A stretch of 64,000 nucleotides of DNA, from the NCBI GenBank assembly GCA_030280995.1, contig JASXTE010000019.1, positions 8,047,501 to 8,111,500 on the forward strand. The letters are read 5' to 3'. The position numbers were made by a program, and so were the translations under genes. The notes below the pieces were generated by a model. The model saw nothing but the letters and a program-made list of their open reading frames with translations. It was not told where the DNA came from and did no database searches. Of this stretch, positions 1 to 12,200 are shown piece after piece. Position 1 is the stretch's first letter; each line of letters opens with the position of its first letter. The stretch is from Hemileia vastatrix. Lineage: Eukaryota > Basidiomycota > Pucciniomycetes > Pucciniales > Zaghouaniaceae.

Positions 1-914
1 TACTTTGAATACAAGTATTTATTACAAAAAGCCAATATATGTGTGTTTTTAATTGATTAAGGATGTAAAATAGCCATACAACAGGTTTAAGTATTGTTTT
101 TATAAGTGGAAGCAAAACAACATATTATTTCAGGGTGGACTCTATCCTTTGGCTGAAAGATATAGTTTATGTTCTGTTTATCACCACCTTATTTTATACT
201 AAATTGACCCCTTTGTACATACTTTTCTGACTCTTCACCTGTTTCATTTCAATTCCCTCCCCTTTCCTTTTTCTCATCATCCTTTTAACTTTGTTTTGCT
301 TTTGATGCCTTCAAACCTGAAATTTTACTCTTCTCACCCTTCCTCACCTGTTTCTCTCACACTCCATCCTCTTCCCTTTCACTTTTCAGCCCATTTCACC
401 CCTTTATCTCCAATATTGACCCTTCTAACTCTTACTTTTTCCTCTTTCCACCCCACCCCACTCCTTCCAATTGCCACATTACCCCACCACACCCTTTGGG
501 CTCCCAGTCCACACCACCATACCCCACTCACTACCACATCCTCCCCCTTGCTAACCTTTTTTATCCCACACCACCTCTTTTTCTAACTTCCCCACCTCTT
601 TTCTTCACACCATGACTCTATCGCTCTTCAATACAATCCACCCCCCACACTTTCAAACTCCTCCCTTTTACTTTCTACCTTACCTCTTTCACTATAAAGG
701 GAGTAAAAGAGGGTGGAGAAGGGAGTGAAAGGAGTGAGTTCAAGGGAGGCGGGATGGAGATTTCTGGAGAGGCAACCACAAAGTGTGGAGATGAAATATA
801 ACAGGTAAGAGAGAATTAAAATGAGCATAAGGGGGAAGAATTAATAGGGGAAGAACATGATATGGTCCAGAAATCGAAGGAAAAAATATGGAAGGAGAAT
901 TTTAAAATAAAGTA

Positions 915-948
<34 letters not shown>

Positions 949-1619
949 CATAAAAAGGAGCAGGAATGGGCTATATCCTGAAACTAAAAAAAAAACCCAA
1001 ATTCTAGTGTACTAATTATTAGACATATAGTTCATCATCATAAAGTTCCACCCTTAATATTTTGATTTATTGAAGAAGAAGGAAATTTATTATTTAAAAA
1101 TAATAGAGACCATATCATTTTTCCACTTTATTAAAAAAATGATATTTACTAATTAAGTAAATGATGCCTCTAAATTAATGTATTTTAATTATATTTGAAA
1201 GAAATTTTTAGCTTTCAAAAATATTTTAAAGCTTGAAAAAATTGATAATTCCTGATCATAATATTAGAATAAATATATATATTTACAAAACTTTTAATGA
1301 TGAAATCCAATAAAAAATATCAGTAAACTACATATTTTCTCCTCAAAAACTTATTATGATATTAAGTAATTTTTCTATATATTGATAGCTCCACAAATTT
1401 ATATGAAGATGTAAAAAAGCTTTTGATTTTATTTACATGAGAAATTTACTATTACATATGAATTAATAAATCAGAGGCACATAATTTTTAAAATTTTATG
1501 CATTTTCCAGTCTGTTAATGTTATGAACTTCACTCATATCAATATTCCTTTTATAACTAGAGTAAGTCATATTACAAGACTTTTTGAAATAATGATCAAC
1601 TGTGCTTCAATAAGTATTC
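1..1619. other. AT-rich intergenic DNA without a gene
   Basis: I see no gene here. About 230-690 is strongly pyrimidine-rich on the plus strand, with long C/T runs; the open frames in it are low-complexity Pro/Ser/Thr/Leu and look like composition artefacts. The rest is AT-rich with many stops in every frame. Confidence 0.6.
919..947. repeat. (AT)n microsatellite
   Basis: About 29 bp of uninterrupted AT dinucleotide repeat, read directly from the sequence. Confidence 0.95.
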
Positions 1620-1766
1620 AACTTGTCTTTGAGTTTATTTCAGAGAGGTTCCAAGCTTGATTGTTGGTTTTTTAATCACTGCCTCATTATGTGCTCAATT
1701 TAATATGAATCTGGGTTCAAGGTTGCGGACTTTCTAGCAAGTCCCCCCCCATATTGCGTGGTGTAT
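1620..1766 (-). repeat. End of repeat R, interrupting B1 reverse transcriptase
   Basis: On the minus strand this starts with CACCACGCAATATGGGGGG, followed by the imperfect palindrome GGACTTGCTAGAAAGTCC. The same start occurs at about 18278 and, inverted, at about 18553. It begins where the B1 reverse transcriptase reading stops (after the Gln-Lys-Leu that precedes the active-site strand in B2), so a mobile R-type element probably inserted into B1. The far end was not found and may lie left of the window. Confidence 0.55.
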
Positions 1767-3250
1767 TAACTTCTGAAAAACTGAAGGAGAATTTTTTGGC
1801 CTAAATGGCATCCTGAAATATTTATAAATTCCCATATGTGTTGTTATCAAAAAAAAGTTCTTTGAATTCTTTTCAACAGGAATTTAATGGTACCCTTTAT
1901 TTCCATCTAGGAAACTTATATACTTAGCACCTTTAAGGGTAGTATGTATAGAGGCATTACTTGGTAAGGGGTAAATATCATCTACTGTAAATGTATTTAA
2001 TGCTCTATAATCACCATGCAGTCTTTCTTTATCTTGTTCATAAGAAATTAATACTGGTGATATCACACAATATTTTGGTGTAGTTTCAACCTTTTCAATA
2101 ATGTTCATGTTTAAAACATCTTTACATTATCCTCTATGTCTTTCCTCTTCATTAGTGAAGAAGGGTATGGTTTCTTTTTAAAACTAGAAGGAATATTATC
2201 CATTTCACAGGTTAAACTAATTTTGATCTCATGATCATTTACAAGGCTAAGCTCATTGGTCCCATTTGAAATGCTTTAATTAAGTCCAAAAAAAATTTTC
2301 CTTTCAGGCTCATTTATCTGAATGCCTAATGATTCTTTTGAAATTTCTGTTTCAAAAATTTCCATCTCATGGATTTCTCTTCCTTTGCAAGGAATATCCA
2401 TTACTGACTCAATGTGTAAGACTGTGCTAAAAGAATTTATTTTAAATTTTCTTTTAACATTCATGCCAATTGTAAAATTATTATTAGCAGGGTCTTATTT
2501 CACACTAAACCTTGTCAGACTTTCATTTCCAATGATAAAAAAGCTACTATAATCAGTATTATCCATTACTTCAAATTCACAAGCTACTCTAACATGACCA
2601 TGTTGATGTTTAAATAAAACAGCAGCTTTGTAACTACAAATTGGATGTAGTACTGATCCCAACCCTCTGCAATGTTTACTTTGAATGTGTTCAAGCTTTG
2701 ACTTATAATCACTATCAGTTTTCTGTAATGTATATGCAGAAAAAACAGAACCAGAAGCTTCTGTATGTAGTAATATACTTACAGTATCTCCAGAAATCAT
2801 TGCTAGAACAATGATAGGTTTCATTCTTAAGTTTTCAGCTTGTATATCCTTAATGATTTCAGTATCTTCAAAATTCATTAATGATATATCTGAGTCCACA
2901 CTTAATATTGGATTTTCAAAGATGGAAAAATCATCTACCAACATACAGACCTCGTTTTCATCACTATATGAGATATTACTGTCATAATCACTTGAAACTT
3001 TACTTTTTTCTGTTTCATTTTCAGATTCATGCTGATTTTCAACAAAATTTATATTTTTTTCAAATTTGTGACCTTTAACCCAAAGCTTATTACACTTAAA
3101 ATAAGTATTTGTCTCATACTTTTTAGGTACTACAGGTGCACAGGGTTTTTTCTGCTTTTCCTGCAGTGCTTTTTAATTCTTATTCTTCACAGGTCCGTTA
3201 TTTTGTTTATAAGTGGTATACCTTGATTCTTAATTATGGCTTAATAGTAT
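1767..3250 (-). pseudogene. B1 protease and 5' half of reverse transcriptase
   Basis: Pieces match the B2 Gag-Pol protein. 2495-2944 matches the protease region, but the catalytic Asp-Thr-Gly-Ala seen in B2 has become His-Thr-Glu-Ala. 1884-2108 carries reverse-transcriptase text with TPKYCVISPVL and GDYRALN. 2109-2494 is the linker in several frames. The sequence reaches the PSVFQKL block just before the YIDD active site and stops at repeat R. It has several frameshifts and stops and cannot make a functional enzyme. Confidence 0.8.
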
Positions 3251-3495
3251 TTAATTTAAAATATTAATAAACTCAGAGTATTCACTAACCTTTATTGTTC
3301 TAGCTACACCAATTTCTCGGACAGATATAGGTAATTTATATATTATTTTATCTTTCCATAAGTTAAAATCTATATTTGGCTCAATGGCTTTTGATATTTT
3401 ATGTAAATTCATTAAATACCATAGGTTTGTCACCATTCAACAGATTATACCTTTTATTCTTATATAATTATTTCTGAGTTAGTCTGAATTTAGAA
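3251..3495 (-). pseudogene. B1 gag fragment, left of the solo LTR
   Basis: Encodes the C-terminal capsid segment with the motif KDKIIYKLPISVRE, matching B2 at about 26130-26190. It should continue upstream into 4314-4705, but the solo LTR at 3501-4308 separates the two. Confidence 0.75.
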
Positions 3496-3500
3496 ACTCC

Positions 3501-4308
3501 TGTCACGCACCACGTGACATTCGAGGAAAAAGCAGCTCATTAAATCAATAATACAGAGGTCTAAATCCATACTTGAAGTGCAGAAAGCAATTCTCCATAG
3601 CAACTGCGACTTTCCTTTGTGTACTCGCTATTCAACTGTGCTAGTCCAAACTCTAAATCTAAATTAGTCAATCTCTCAATAGTGTGTCTCAGTATTTTCT
3701 TCAATAAGCGACGCACAGAGCAATAGTCAATGTAATTGTGCACTAAAAGGTTTATTAAATGTCTGTGAATTATTAAAAGGGGTAGTGAGCATGGATGGAA
3801 TGGATAGTGGAGGATTAAAGGGTTAACAGATGTTAGTGGGGAGGGTCCAGGTGTAATGGATGTATTTTTAATGGTCTGTGGTGTGCTGAATAATGGATGG
3901 GTATGAGGTCAATGCGAGGAGGAGTAAAGGATATAAAAGGGGTTGGGATTTTGGTTCGACATTCTTTAGAATTAAATTATATAATGTATATATAGTTAAT
4001 AGTGGTAAAGCTTTAGGTTGAATCATTATTATTGTATCTTTCCTTATATTCTCAGTAATCATTTCTAAATCCTAAATCTTTGATGATTGAGTTTCCAACC
4101 CTTTGTGAGATTTTAAGAATTTTAACATTACCTTTAAATTATATTAGAATTCTCCTCGAACATATCTCAAAAAAGTATTTCTTCCTTCAAGTCATCTTTG
4201 AATCACTTCCTCAAACATTTCCTCTGTGTCTCGATGAAGTTTCTAAACTCCTCTCTCCTTCTCACTTCCAGGAACACCCTCGACCTTGTGCGTAGGTTGC
4301 CGGTGACA
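3501..4308 (+). mobile_element. Solo LTR of gypsy family A (A3)
   Basis: 808 bp, starting TGTCACGCACCACGTGACA and ending CGGTGACA, homologous along its length to the LTRs of A1 and A2 and in the same orientation as A2. It is flanked by the perfect 5-bp duplication ACTCC at 3496-3500 and 4309-4313. It contains a TATAAAA box followed by AGAATTAAATTATA (3968-3981), the motif complementary to the family A primer-binding site. It most likely arose by recombination between the two LTRs of a full element. CpGs of the A1 LTR often appear here as TG or CA. Confidence 0.93.
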
Positions 4309-4313
4309 ACTCC

Positions 4314-5344
4314 ACATTTTTTTTAAATTAGTTGTTTCCATTCAGACCGAGAGAATCTTTACCCTCACTTAATACAGCTTCAAATCATAATAAAGCAACA
4401 TCCTTAAATAATGAAATTATTTTTAATTTTATTTCTTCATCTGGTAACTTATATGAGAATTCTAAATTGTCAATTATTTGATTAAAATGTTGCCAATCAA
4501 AGCTGGATTCCCCATCATAAGTTGGGTACTGCTCAATTTTTGGCCAATTCTTCTGATTGGATTTATTCTCACTAATCCTGGGAAAATTCAATAATTCATT
4601 AACTTTAGATAAATGGTCTTGTATTCCCTCTTGCACTGATTTGTGACAAAAATTTGTTCTTTCATATTTGACACTTCTACCAGATGTTTTTATTTTTGGT
4701 GGCAATGGTAACAGTTAAGATACCTTTTTGCAAATGAAAGGATTATTTTTATACTGTGTATACTTATGATTTTCCTGATTCATTAGTAGATTGGAAGTTT
4801 TAATTACATCCTTAGTTAATCTTTGTAACAAATCAGAACTATTTTAATTTGATTGTGCAAAAGATAACTTTGTTCTTGATTCATACTTTAATAAATGTGC
4901 TTCATAAAATTTTTCTAACTCACAGAATTTGTTTGAAAGCTCACTATATTTATTACTTGAGGAATAATATTTAAGAGTTAGAGCCAATTTTTCTTTCTCT
5001 AATTCTTTATTTCTTGTTGCCAGTTGAAAAATATTCAATTTTAAGTACAAAATTGTTTCACTTGTGAGCTTAAATGCCTGTTCCTCAAACTTAGATATTC
5101 TATTCCAAGATGCTCAAAGAATTCTATAAACAGTTGGATTTTTGTCAAAATACTCAAAATATTCCTTCTCACATGCTTCAATATTTTTTGAAGCTCTCGA
5201 CTCACTAATAAGTGTTGGAAACTGAGGGTTAACTGTATTATTATTATAAATAGTACTATTGTTATTAACAAAAGATAAATCAAGTTTATCTACATCAAAA
5301 CCCAATTTTCTCAAGTCCTCCTCAATTTTTTGGACAGATTTCAC
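4314..5344 (-). pseudogene. B1 gag: coiled coil and capsid N-terminal part
   Basis: 4385-4705 encodes capsid text (DHLSKVNELL, then PKIEQYPTYDGESSFDW, then KLPDEEI) matching B2 and B4. 4844-5050 encodes a charged heptad-like coiled coil (KELEKEKLALTLKYYSSSNK). 5114-5344 encodes the gag N terminus. Frames change between these blocks and stops intervene. The gene continues leftwards beyond the solo LTR at 3501-4308. Confidence 0.8.
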
Positions 5345-5536
5345 ATGAATTATATTACCTTAATTTTAATAATAAGTATTATGTGTAATCTGAGAAGGCA
5401 ATCTACTTACCAAGGGATAGGAGAAAGCCCTAGTTCTTGGTGCTTTTACTTTTGCTTTTAAGGGTGAGCTGAATTGGTCTGATGAGGGGGTGCATCCCTG
5501 TTGCAGTCGTGATTGTCCCACCATTAGTGAAACCAA

Positions 5537-5947
5537 TTAAATTTCTGTTTCTCTACCAAAATCTTTTCCTGAGACTGACCTGATCCTTATTTGGTAAAGT
5601 GTGGCTAGTTTAGCTGTATTCCCTTCAGCTCTTCCAGAGTTTGGTTTAGTTGCTGGAGTCCTATCCAGCAGTTGTTTTCCACCTTTTCCACCTCTTTTAT
5701 GATAGAAGATTTTGAATCCTCCAGATTTAGAACTTATTTTGCGAAGTGCGACAGTTGATCCTGAAGAGGAGGTGATGTCTTCTTTATAGATATCTTTTAT
5801 ATGAGGGCTTTCTTTTCTTCCATGCTCATTTTGTCTGGCTGAAGGTAAGACTGACCTTCTATAATGATGTCCTGGTAGATTGTTTTTAGCTTTAGACTTG
5901 GTATCAAAAGAAGTTTTATCACTTACCTTGTCCCGTGGAGCACTCAC
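5537..5947 (-). pseudogene. B1 5' overlapping frames (ORF0 region)
   Basis: One frame is open for 136 codons. A second frame, starting from an ATG inside it, gives MSMEEKKALI, then a stop, then KISIKK, which aligns with the B2 ORF0 start MSLEEREKLLKQVSIKK. The ORF0 frame is therefore broken here while the overlapping frame stays open. The function of either product is unknown. Confidence 0.55.
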
Positions 5948-6440
5948 AATGTCTGAAATAACTTTTTTTTACGCCTAAAAAAGAGAAAACCTTTATGTTA
6001 ATCAGTAGCTAAAAAATATTACTAATATAAATACTAATTAAAGTTCTGGAGCTTACTCTCAATTTATATCCTATTTATTTAAATAAAATATAATAATTAT
6101 CTGAAAAATCAGTTAAAGATTAAATAATAGGTTTAACTAGACATTAATAAGGGTGAATAATTAGATTACCAAGATTTAACCATATAATAATTATAATTGG
6201 GTGTCATAAAGGTGACCAAATAACAAGTGAGATTTTGTTTATATTAGGCACAGTTACTACTGTAAATACCTAATTTTTATTTTGTAAAATTTGTACAATT
6301 ATTATAAGGGTTCTTTTCCACATCACTGAGTTATGATGAGCCACTAATATTCGTAAGACCCAAATATTTAGTTTATATGATCCATACTAGAGTAAAAATC
6401 ACATTCTAAGGCTTATACAAAGTAATAAGTAACAATTAAA

Positions 6441-6454
6441 GAAAGACCCCCAAT
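6441..6454 (-). promoter_or_regulatory. B1 primer-binding region
   Basis: Next to the 5' LTR the minus strand reads ATTGGGGGTCTTTC; the same place in B2 (23784 onward) reads ATTGGGGACCTTTC. The position suggests a primer-binding site. I cannot name the tRNA. Confidence 0.5.
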
Positions 6455-6474
6455 TTTCAGTGTATGCTAGTATC

Positions 6475-7251
6475 TGTCACCGGACGACCTACGCACAAGG
6501 TTGAGGATGTTCCTGTAAGTGAGATGAGGGATTTTAGAAACTTCTTTGAAGCACAGAGGAATGATTCGAGGAAATGATTCTAAGGTCACTCGAAGTAATA
6601 GCTATAGGTTCGAGGTTCGTTCGAGAAGAATTATAAACTAGTTCCAAGGTAATAATAATTCTTAAAATCTCATGAAGGGTTGGAAACTCAATAATCAAAG
6701 ATTTAGGATTTAGAAATGAATATTGAGAAAGTAAAAGAAAGATACAATAACAATGATTTAACTTTTAAGGATTTACCACTATTAATGTAAATACGATATT
6801 ATAATTTAATTCTAAGGAATATCGAACCAAATACCCAACTCCTTTTATATCCTTTGTTCCACCTCGCATTGACCTCCCTTCCATCGCACCATTCCCATTC
6901 CATTGACCATTACTAACAAACACTTAGACCCTCTTCACTAAATATCCGTCCATGCTCAATTTACCCCTTTTTAATTAATTAACAAAACTTTAATGAAAAA
7001 AAAACTACTACTGTACTATTTCGTTGAACCTAGCGCTGTGCTTCGCTTATTGAAAAGGATCAAGGTACCCCATTGGGAGATTGATTAATTTAGATTTAGA
7101 GTTTAGGCTAGCGCAGTTAAATAGTAAGTACACAAAGGAAAATTGCAGTTGATATGGAGAATTGCTTTCTGCGCTTCGAGTATAGATTTAGGACTCGATA
7201 TTATTGATTTAATGAGTTGATTTCGCCTCGAGTGTCACGTGGCGCCTGACA
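6475..7251 (-). repeat. 3' LTR of A1
   Basis: 777 bp, pairing with 14142-14916. On the plus strand it runs from TGTCACCGGACG to GGCGCCTGACA. It retains one of the two CACGTG boxes found at the outer end of the 5' LTR. Confidence 0.95.
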
Positions 7252-7261
7252 GATGCCCGGG

Positions 7262-7270
7262 TATAAAAAA
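7262..7270 (+). promoter_or_regulatory. TATA box of the antisense gene in A1
   Basis: TATAAAAAA lies 10 bp inside the 3' LTR boundary and 99 bp upstream of the ATG at 7361. It points to the plus strand, against the retrotransposon genes. A start near 7290-7300 is inferred. Confidence 0.6.
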
Positions 7271-7360
7271 GGCAAACTCCGTTGAGCTTGAGCCATCTTC
7301 CCACACTAATTTCCCTTGTCTAATACTTTTTCCCCTCACCTCTTAATTACTTATTTTATA

Positions 7361-8314
7361 ATGAACTGCCCTACTCCCACACCCACGCCTCCACACCCTA
7401 AAGCGGATGGGGGAATAATCACACAACAGTTTTCACAGACTTGCACGGCTTGTGAAAGCATGGAATATTTTTGTGTCGAAAGTACGGCGACTCGAGGCCC
7501 TCTCCAGAAATGCGAGTTTTGCCGTTGGCGGCGAGTGGCGTGCAATGCGTTGACGAAGAACGCGGAAATCGAAAAACGATTTACAAAAAATAAGTTTTGG
7601 GTAGTTCCGAAGACCAAAGAGGTGGTCGAAGACATTTGGGATGTCTCGATCGAAGATGAACAATCGGTGGGGGAAAATGATAAGGAGTTGAACAACGAGA
7701 TCTCAACCTGGGTAACCCAGGCCACGAGTTCTAAGCGAGGTGTCGACAAAGAGGTCGACGAATTGGTGGAGGAGGATGAAGATGAAGTCCCTGTTCCAGG
7801 GTGGGCACCCAAGAAACGACGGGTGGTCATCGAGGACGATGAGGAAGAGAGAGAGGTAGAGGTCGAAGTGGCGCCCAGGTTATTTCTAGAGCCTGACCCC
7901 ATCTTCGAGGTAAGTTTTTATCTGTTTATTTTAAGGATGAAGTTACTGATGAGTTTTTTGTTTTAGACATCGAATAACCTTGAAGAGCTGATTGCGGAGC
8001 CTGCACCGGTTATACCAACTGAGGTAAACCCTCCAGCCACGGAAGTAGTTGAAGAGGCCGAAGACACCCTTGACCAGGTGTGGTCGAAGAAACCTCGTCA
8101 AGGTTGACGAGTAAGGTTCGTGGAAGAACTATGTGGGGAGGTCGACGCTATTATTGACGCTGCTTCCTTCGACGTGGCAGAGGAGCTATTGGAGATGGGA
8201 GAGGTGGTTCCGGTAGGAGAGGAGGAGGTATTTGAGAAATGCAGGAAGGAAATAAGGGTAGTTTTGGAAAAAATGAAAAGATTGGTTCGAGAGAAGTTAA
8301 AAGAAAAGATTTGA
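7361..8314 (+). CDS. Antisense Zn2Cys6-like accessory gene of A1, spliced, one nonsense codon
   Basis: Exons 7361-7909 and 7967-8314 join in frame. The first ATG after the TATA box is at 7361. Cysteines 28, 31, 38, 51, 54 and 61 follow C-x2-C-x6-C-x12-C-x2-C-x6-C, the spacing of fungal GAL4-type binuclear zinc clusters. However, residues 32-37 (ESMEYF) lack the basic residues usual there, while 55-58 (RWRR) are basic. A KKRR stretch followed by acidic runs lies near residues 148-165 and could be a nuclear signal. Exon 2 has one TGA at 8105-8107, where A2 has CGA. The C-terminal part (AASFDVAEELLEMGEVVPVG) is conserved in A2. The gene converges on pol, about 940 bp away. A nuclear, possibly DNA-binding role is inference. 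Confidence 0.7.
7910..7966 (+). other. Intron of the antisense gene
   Basis: 57 bp, starting GTAAGT and ending TTTTGTTTTAG. Removing it joins 183 full codons to an exon that stays in frame to 8314 apart from one TGA. The signals work only on the plus strand, so the full-length retrotransposon RNA, copied from the other strand, would not lose it. A similar acceptor is present in A2 at 63958-63960. Confidence 0.75.
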
Positions 8315-8571
8315 AAAGAAAAGGAGATGTAAAGAAGTAGAGAAAAAAAATTGTATTTTAATTTTATTTTTTATTTTATTTTATTTTATTATTAGTATTA
8401 TTTTTTTTTTTTTTGTAGGTGAATGTTGTTAATTTTATAAGATTTGAGAGAGAGAGAAAAAGAAGAGAAAAAAAAAGAAAAAAGAAGTTTTAAATAAAAA
8501 AATTTTAGAATTTGAAAGAAGGATTTTAAAGAAAGAAAAAAGGTTGTTTTTAATTGAAGGAAGTTTTAGTG

Positions 8572-8603
<32 letters not shown>

Positions 8604-9256
8604 AAATTTTTATGTAAGAAAAGAGAGAGAAAAAGAAACGGTTTTGTGATTGAGATGAGTTTGTTAAATTGAGGATTTTAAATTTTTTTTTTTTTTTTTT
8701 AAGAAATTTTAGTTGAAAAGAGAGGAAGAAGAAAGAAAAGAAAAAAACAGAATTTAGAATTTAAGAGAATTGAAAAGAAGATTTATTTGTTTCGAAGAAT
8801 TATTATAGGGAGATTTAGAGGTTGAAGTTAAGTTCGAGGAAATGGTCGTGTCATACAAGATTTGATGATTCAAAGGAAAGAAAGTTTTTTTTTTTTTTAA
8901 AGAGAGAATAAATTTTTTGGAAGAGAAATTTTTAAAGAGAATTTTAAATTTAAGAAAAGAATGTATTTAAAGAATTAAAAAGAAAAGAAAGAAAATATTT
9001 AGAGAGATTTATTTTTATTTTATTATTAATGTTTTATTCTGTTTATTTTATTTTATTTAATTTTAATTTTAATTTAATTTTATTTTATTTTATTGTATTT
9101 AATTTTAATTTTGATTTTAATTTTAGTTGGTTTTGGAGGAAATTTTATAGAAAGAAAAGAAGAGAGAAAGAAGAAAACAAGGCTAAAAAATTTAAGAGGT
9201 TTTTTAGATTTTAAAGAAAGAAAGAAAAAGAAAAGAAAATTTTAAATAAAGAAATT
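8315..9256. repeat. Low-complexity A/T and purine-rich spacer between convergent genes of A1
   Basis: About 940 bp of T-runs, TTTTA-type tracts and GAAAG-type purine runs between the antisense gene and the pol stop. I see no gene. It probably holds the 3' ends and polyadenylation signals of both transcripts. The matching spacer in A2 is 62709-63637. Confidence 0.7.
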
Positions 9257-12200
9257 TTAAGGTTTTGGTTTTAAAGGATATTTCGAATGAAAAGATTTTA
9301 GGAGTTCAGGAGCGTTAGAAACATTGATGGCTGGTTCCCAGGATGTTTTGTCTGAGTCATTGAGGAAGCCTTCCCATTCCACGAGGTATTGAAGTTTCCC
9401 CTTGCGTATTCTTGAATCAAGGATACGACTTACTTCCCACTCTAGATGATCTTCTACTTCTACCGGTTCTGGAGGGGGTTGGTTCTTGCCTGGGTATATT
9501 TCTCGAGCCAGTTCCAGGAGAGATACATGGAAAACAGGGTGAATCGCCTGCCATTTAGGAGGTAACTTGAGTCGAAATGCAGTTTTAGAGACTTCAGAGT
9601 CGATTTCGAATGGTCCCAAGCGCTTTTCAGCTAGTTTCTTTGATGGTCTTGTTGTTCAAATGTTTCGTGCATCGAGCCATACTTTGTCGCCTGGTTTAAA
9701 GGAAGGAGCAGATTGTCGATGTTTGTCGGCCTGTTCCTTATATCTTTGAATCACTGATTCCAAATTTGTTTTAAGTTCTTCTTGGAGTCCTGATATAGTT
9801 CGAAGATAATGTTCCGCAGGATGATTAGTTCCTACATGGATTGAGTTGAATCGAGGATGTCATCCATAAATGTTTTCGAAGGGAGATTGTCGTGTCAAAG
9901 AATGAGTCGAGTTATTATAAGCAAATTCGGCCAATGGTAACCATGTGGTCCAATTGTCTTGTTGGTAACTGACATACATTCGAAGATATTGTTCGAGGAT
10001 TTGGTTAACTCTTTCTGTTTGACCATCGGTTTCAGGGTGATAGGCCGTGGAGAGATTCCTCGTGATATTGAGTTGTCGACACAGTTGGGTCCAGAATGTG
10101 GATACAAACAATGAGCCTCTATCTGAAATAATATCATTTGGTAAGCCGTGTTTGAAAAATACATATTCTAGAAACAATTTTGACAAATCTTCTGCTGTAG
10201 CAGTAGTAGTGGTTTTAATAAAAATAGACATTTTTGAGAATCTATCTACTATTACTAATATAGCATCAAAATCATTAGAAATAGGAAGTTGAGAAATGAA
10301 ATCCATCGATAAAGATTCCCAAGGTTTAGAGGGAATAGGAAGTGGTTGAAGAAACCCATGCTTCCGGTGACGGGGAGCCTTATTCCTATTACATTTGTAA
10401 CAAGCTTTTATATAGGCCTTGATTTCCCTGGTCATACCTGGCCAGAAGAAATCCCTTGCTATTAACTGGTAGGTTTTATCAACCCCAAAATGACCAGCTA
10501 ATGGAGAATCATGTCGACTGTTGAAAATCCATAATTTTATCTCATTGTTGTTGGGTATGACTACTCTACCTTCGAAGACTAATAGACCTGATTCAATACT
10601 AAATCTTTTGGCCCCTTGCTTTGAGAGTATTTTGTCTATTAACCCTAAACAATAATCGTCCTTTGACTGAGCTTCGAGGATGTAGGATAGTGGATTTTGA
10701 AAAGATTGAGTTGTCATCAAATTAAGTTGATGAGTCGTTAACATTGATTTGTTGAAGATTGATTGCACATTTGCTGGGTTCTTGTCAGCAAATGCGTCCC
10801 CCCGCTGTGGGTAAACGTCGTCCCGACGTGACAAGATATCTGGGACAATGCAGTTTTTTCCTGGGCGATAGGAAATAGAGAAAGAAAATTCAGACAAAAA
10901 TTCAGCCCACCTGGCTTGACGCCTGGTTAACACTTTAGAAGACATGAAGTATTTCAAAGCATTATGATCTGTTAAAATTTTAAAAGGACTATCTAGGCTG
11001 AGGAGAACAGAACGCCATTTTTTAAGACAATGGATAATAGCTAAAAGCTCTTTGTCATGAATTTCATAATTTAATTCTGCGGCTATGAGTTTGCGTGACT
11101 CAAAAGCAACAGGATGAAACAAATTTGTTTCAGGATTTAATTGGGAGATGACCCCTGCAATAGCATAATCGCTCGCATCTGTCTCAACTATTGTCGAGGC
11201 AGAAGGATCAAAATGTCGAAGAATCGGGGCTGTGGTGAACGCTGTTTTTAGTGCTTCAAATTCCTTTCGTGCTGTAGAAGTAAAAACAAAAGGAATATCT
11301 TTTCTAAGAAGAAAAGTAAGATTGGAAATAGTTTTAGAGTAATCTTTAATAAATCTTCTATAGAAGTTTGCAAAACCCAAAAATCCTTGGAGTGATTTAA
11401 TGTTTTTGGGCTCAGGCCATTCCAGGATTTTCTGGATTTTCTTATCATCCATGACTAAACCGTCAGTGGACAACGTAAAACCCAAAAAATCAATTGATTT
11501 GAGGTGGAATTCGCATTTATTATGCTTGGCGTAGAGACAATGATCTCGAAGACGATTTAGGATCTGTCGAACATGATGAATATGTTCATCCAGTGTTTTC
11601 AAGAATATTAAAATATTGTCTAAATAGACGACTACAAATTGTTCAACAACATCTTGAAAGATATCATTAACAAAAGTTTGAAAAGTTGAAGGTGCGTTAC
11701 ATAATTCAAAACTACCAAATCTAGTGCGCATTGCAGTCAGTGGTTCATGACCTTCCGCAATTCAAATAAGATTGTAAGCGCCTCTAAGATCAATTTTAGA
11801 AAAGAAATTAGCACCATTGAAAAGGGTAAGAAGTAATGACATAGGAGGAACAGGATATGCATTCTTCTTAGTGACTGTGTTGAGCTTTCTATAGTCAACA
11901 CACAACCTAAGACTACCGTCTTTCTTTTTTACAAAGAGGACAGGGGAGCCGGTTGGAGATTTACTGGCTCTGATGAAACATTTGGCTACATTCTCTGCAA
12001 TGTAGTCTCGAAGAACTTGAGATTCGTCCTTCGATAAAGAATAGACAGGACCTGCCGGAGGTACTGGGCCAATTAACTCTATTTGATGGTCGTAGGGTCA
12101 ATGAGGTGGTAACTTATCGGCCTTGCGGATTGAGAAAACATCGAGGAAATTGTGGTAGATTTCCGGTAGAGTTGATTTGATGGCTTCAACATTTATTTGG

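Noticed and set aside
296..586. 96-codon plus-strand open frame
   Set aside because: Pyrimidine-rich low-complexity sequence; Pro/Thr/Ser/His composition, no domain, no gene signals.
7351..7902. 183-codon minus-strand frame opposite the Zn2Cys6-like gene
   Set aside because: Ser/Thr-rich mirror of acidic codons; the plus strand has the TATA box, intron and cysteine pattern.
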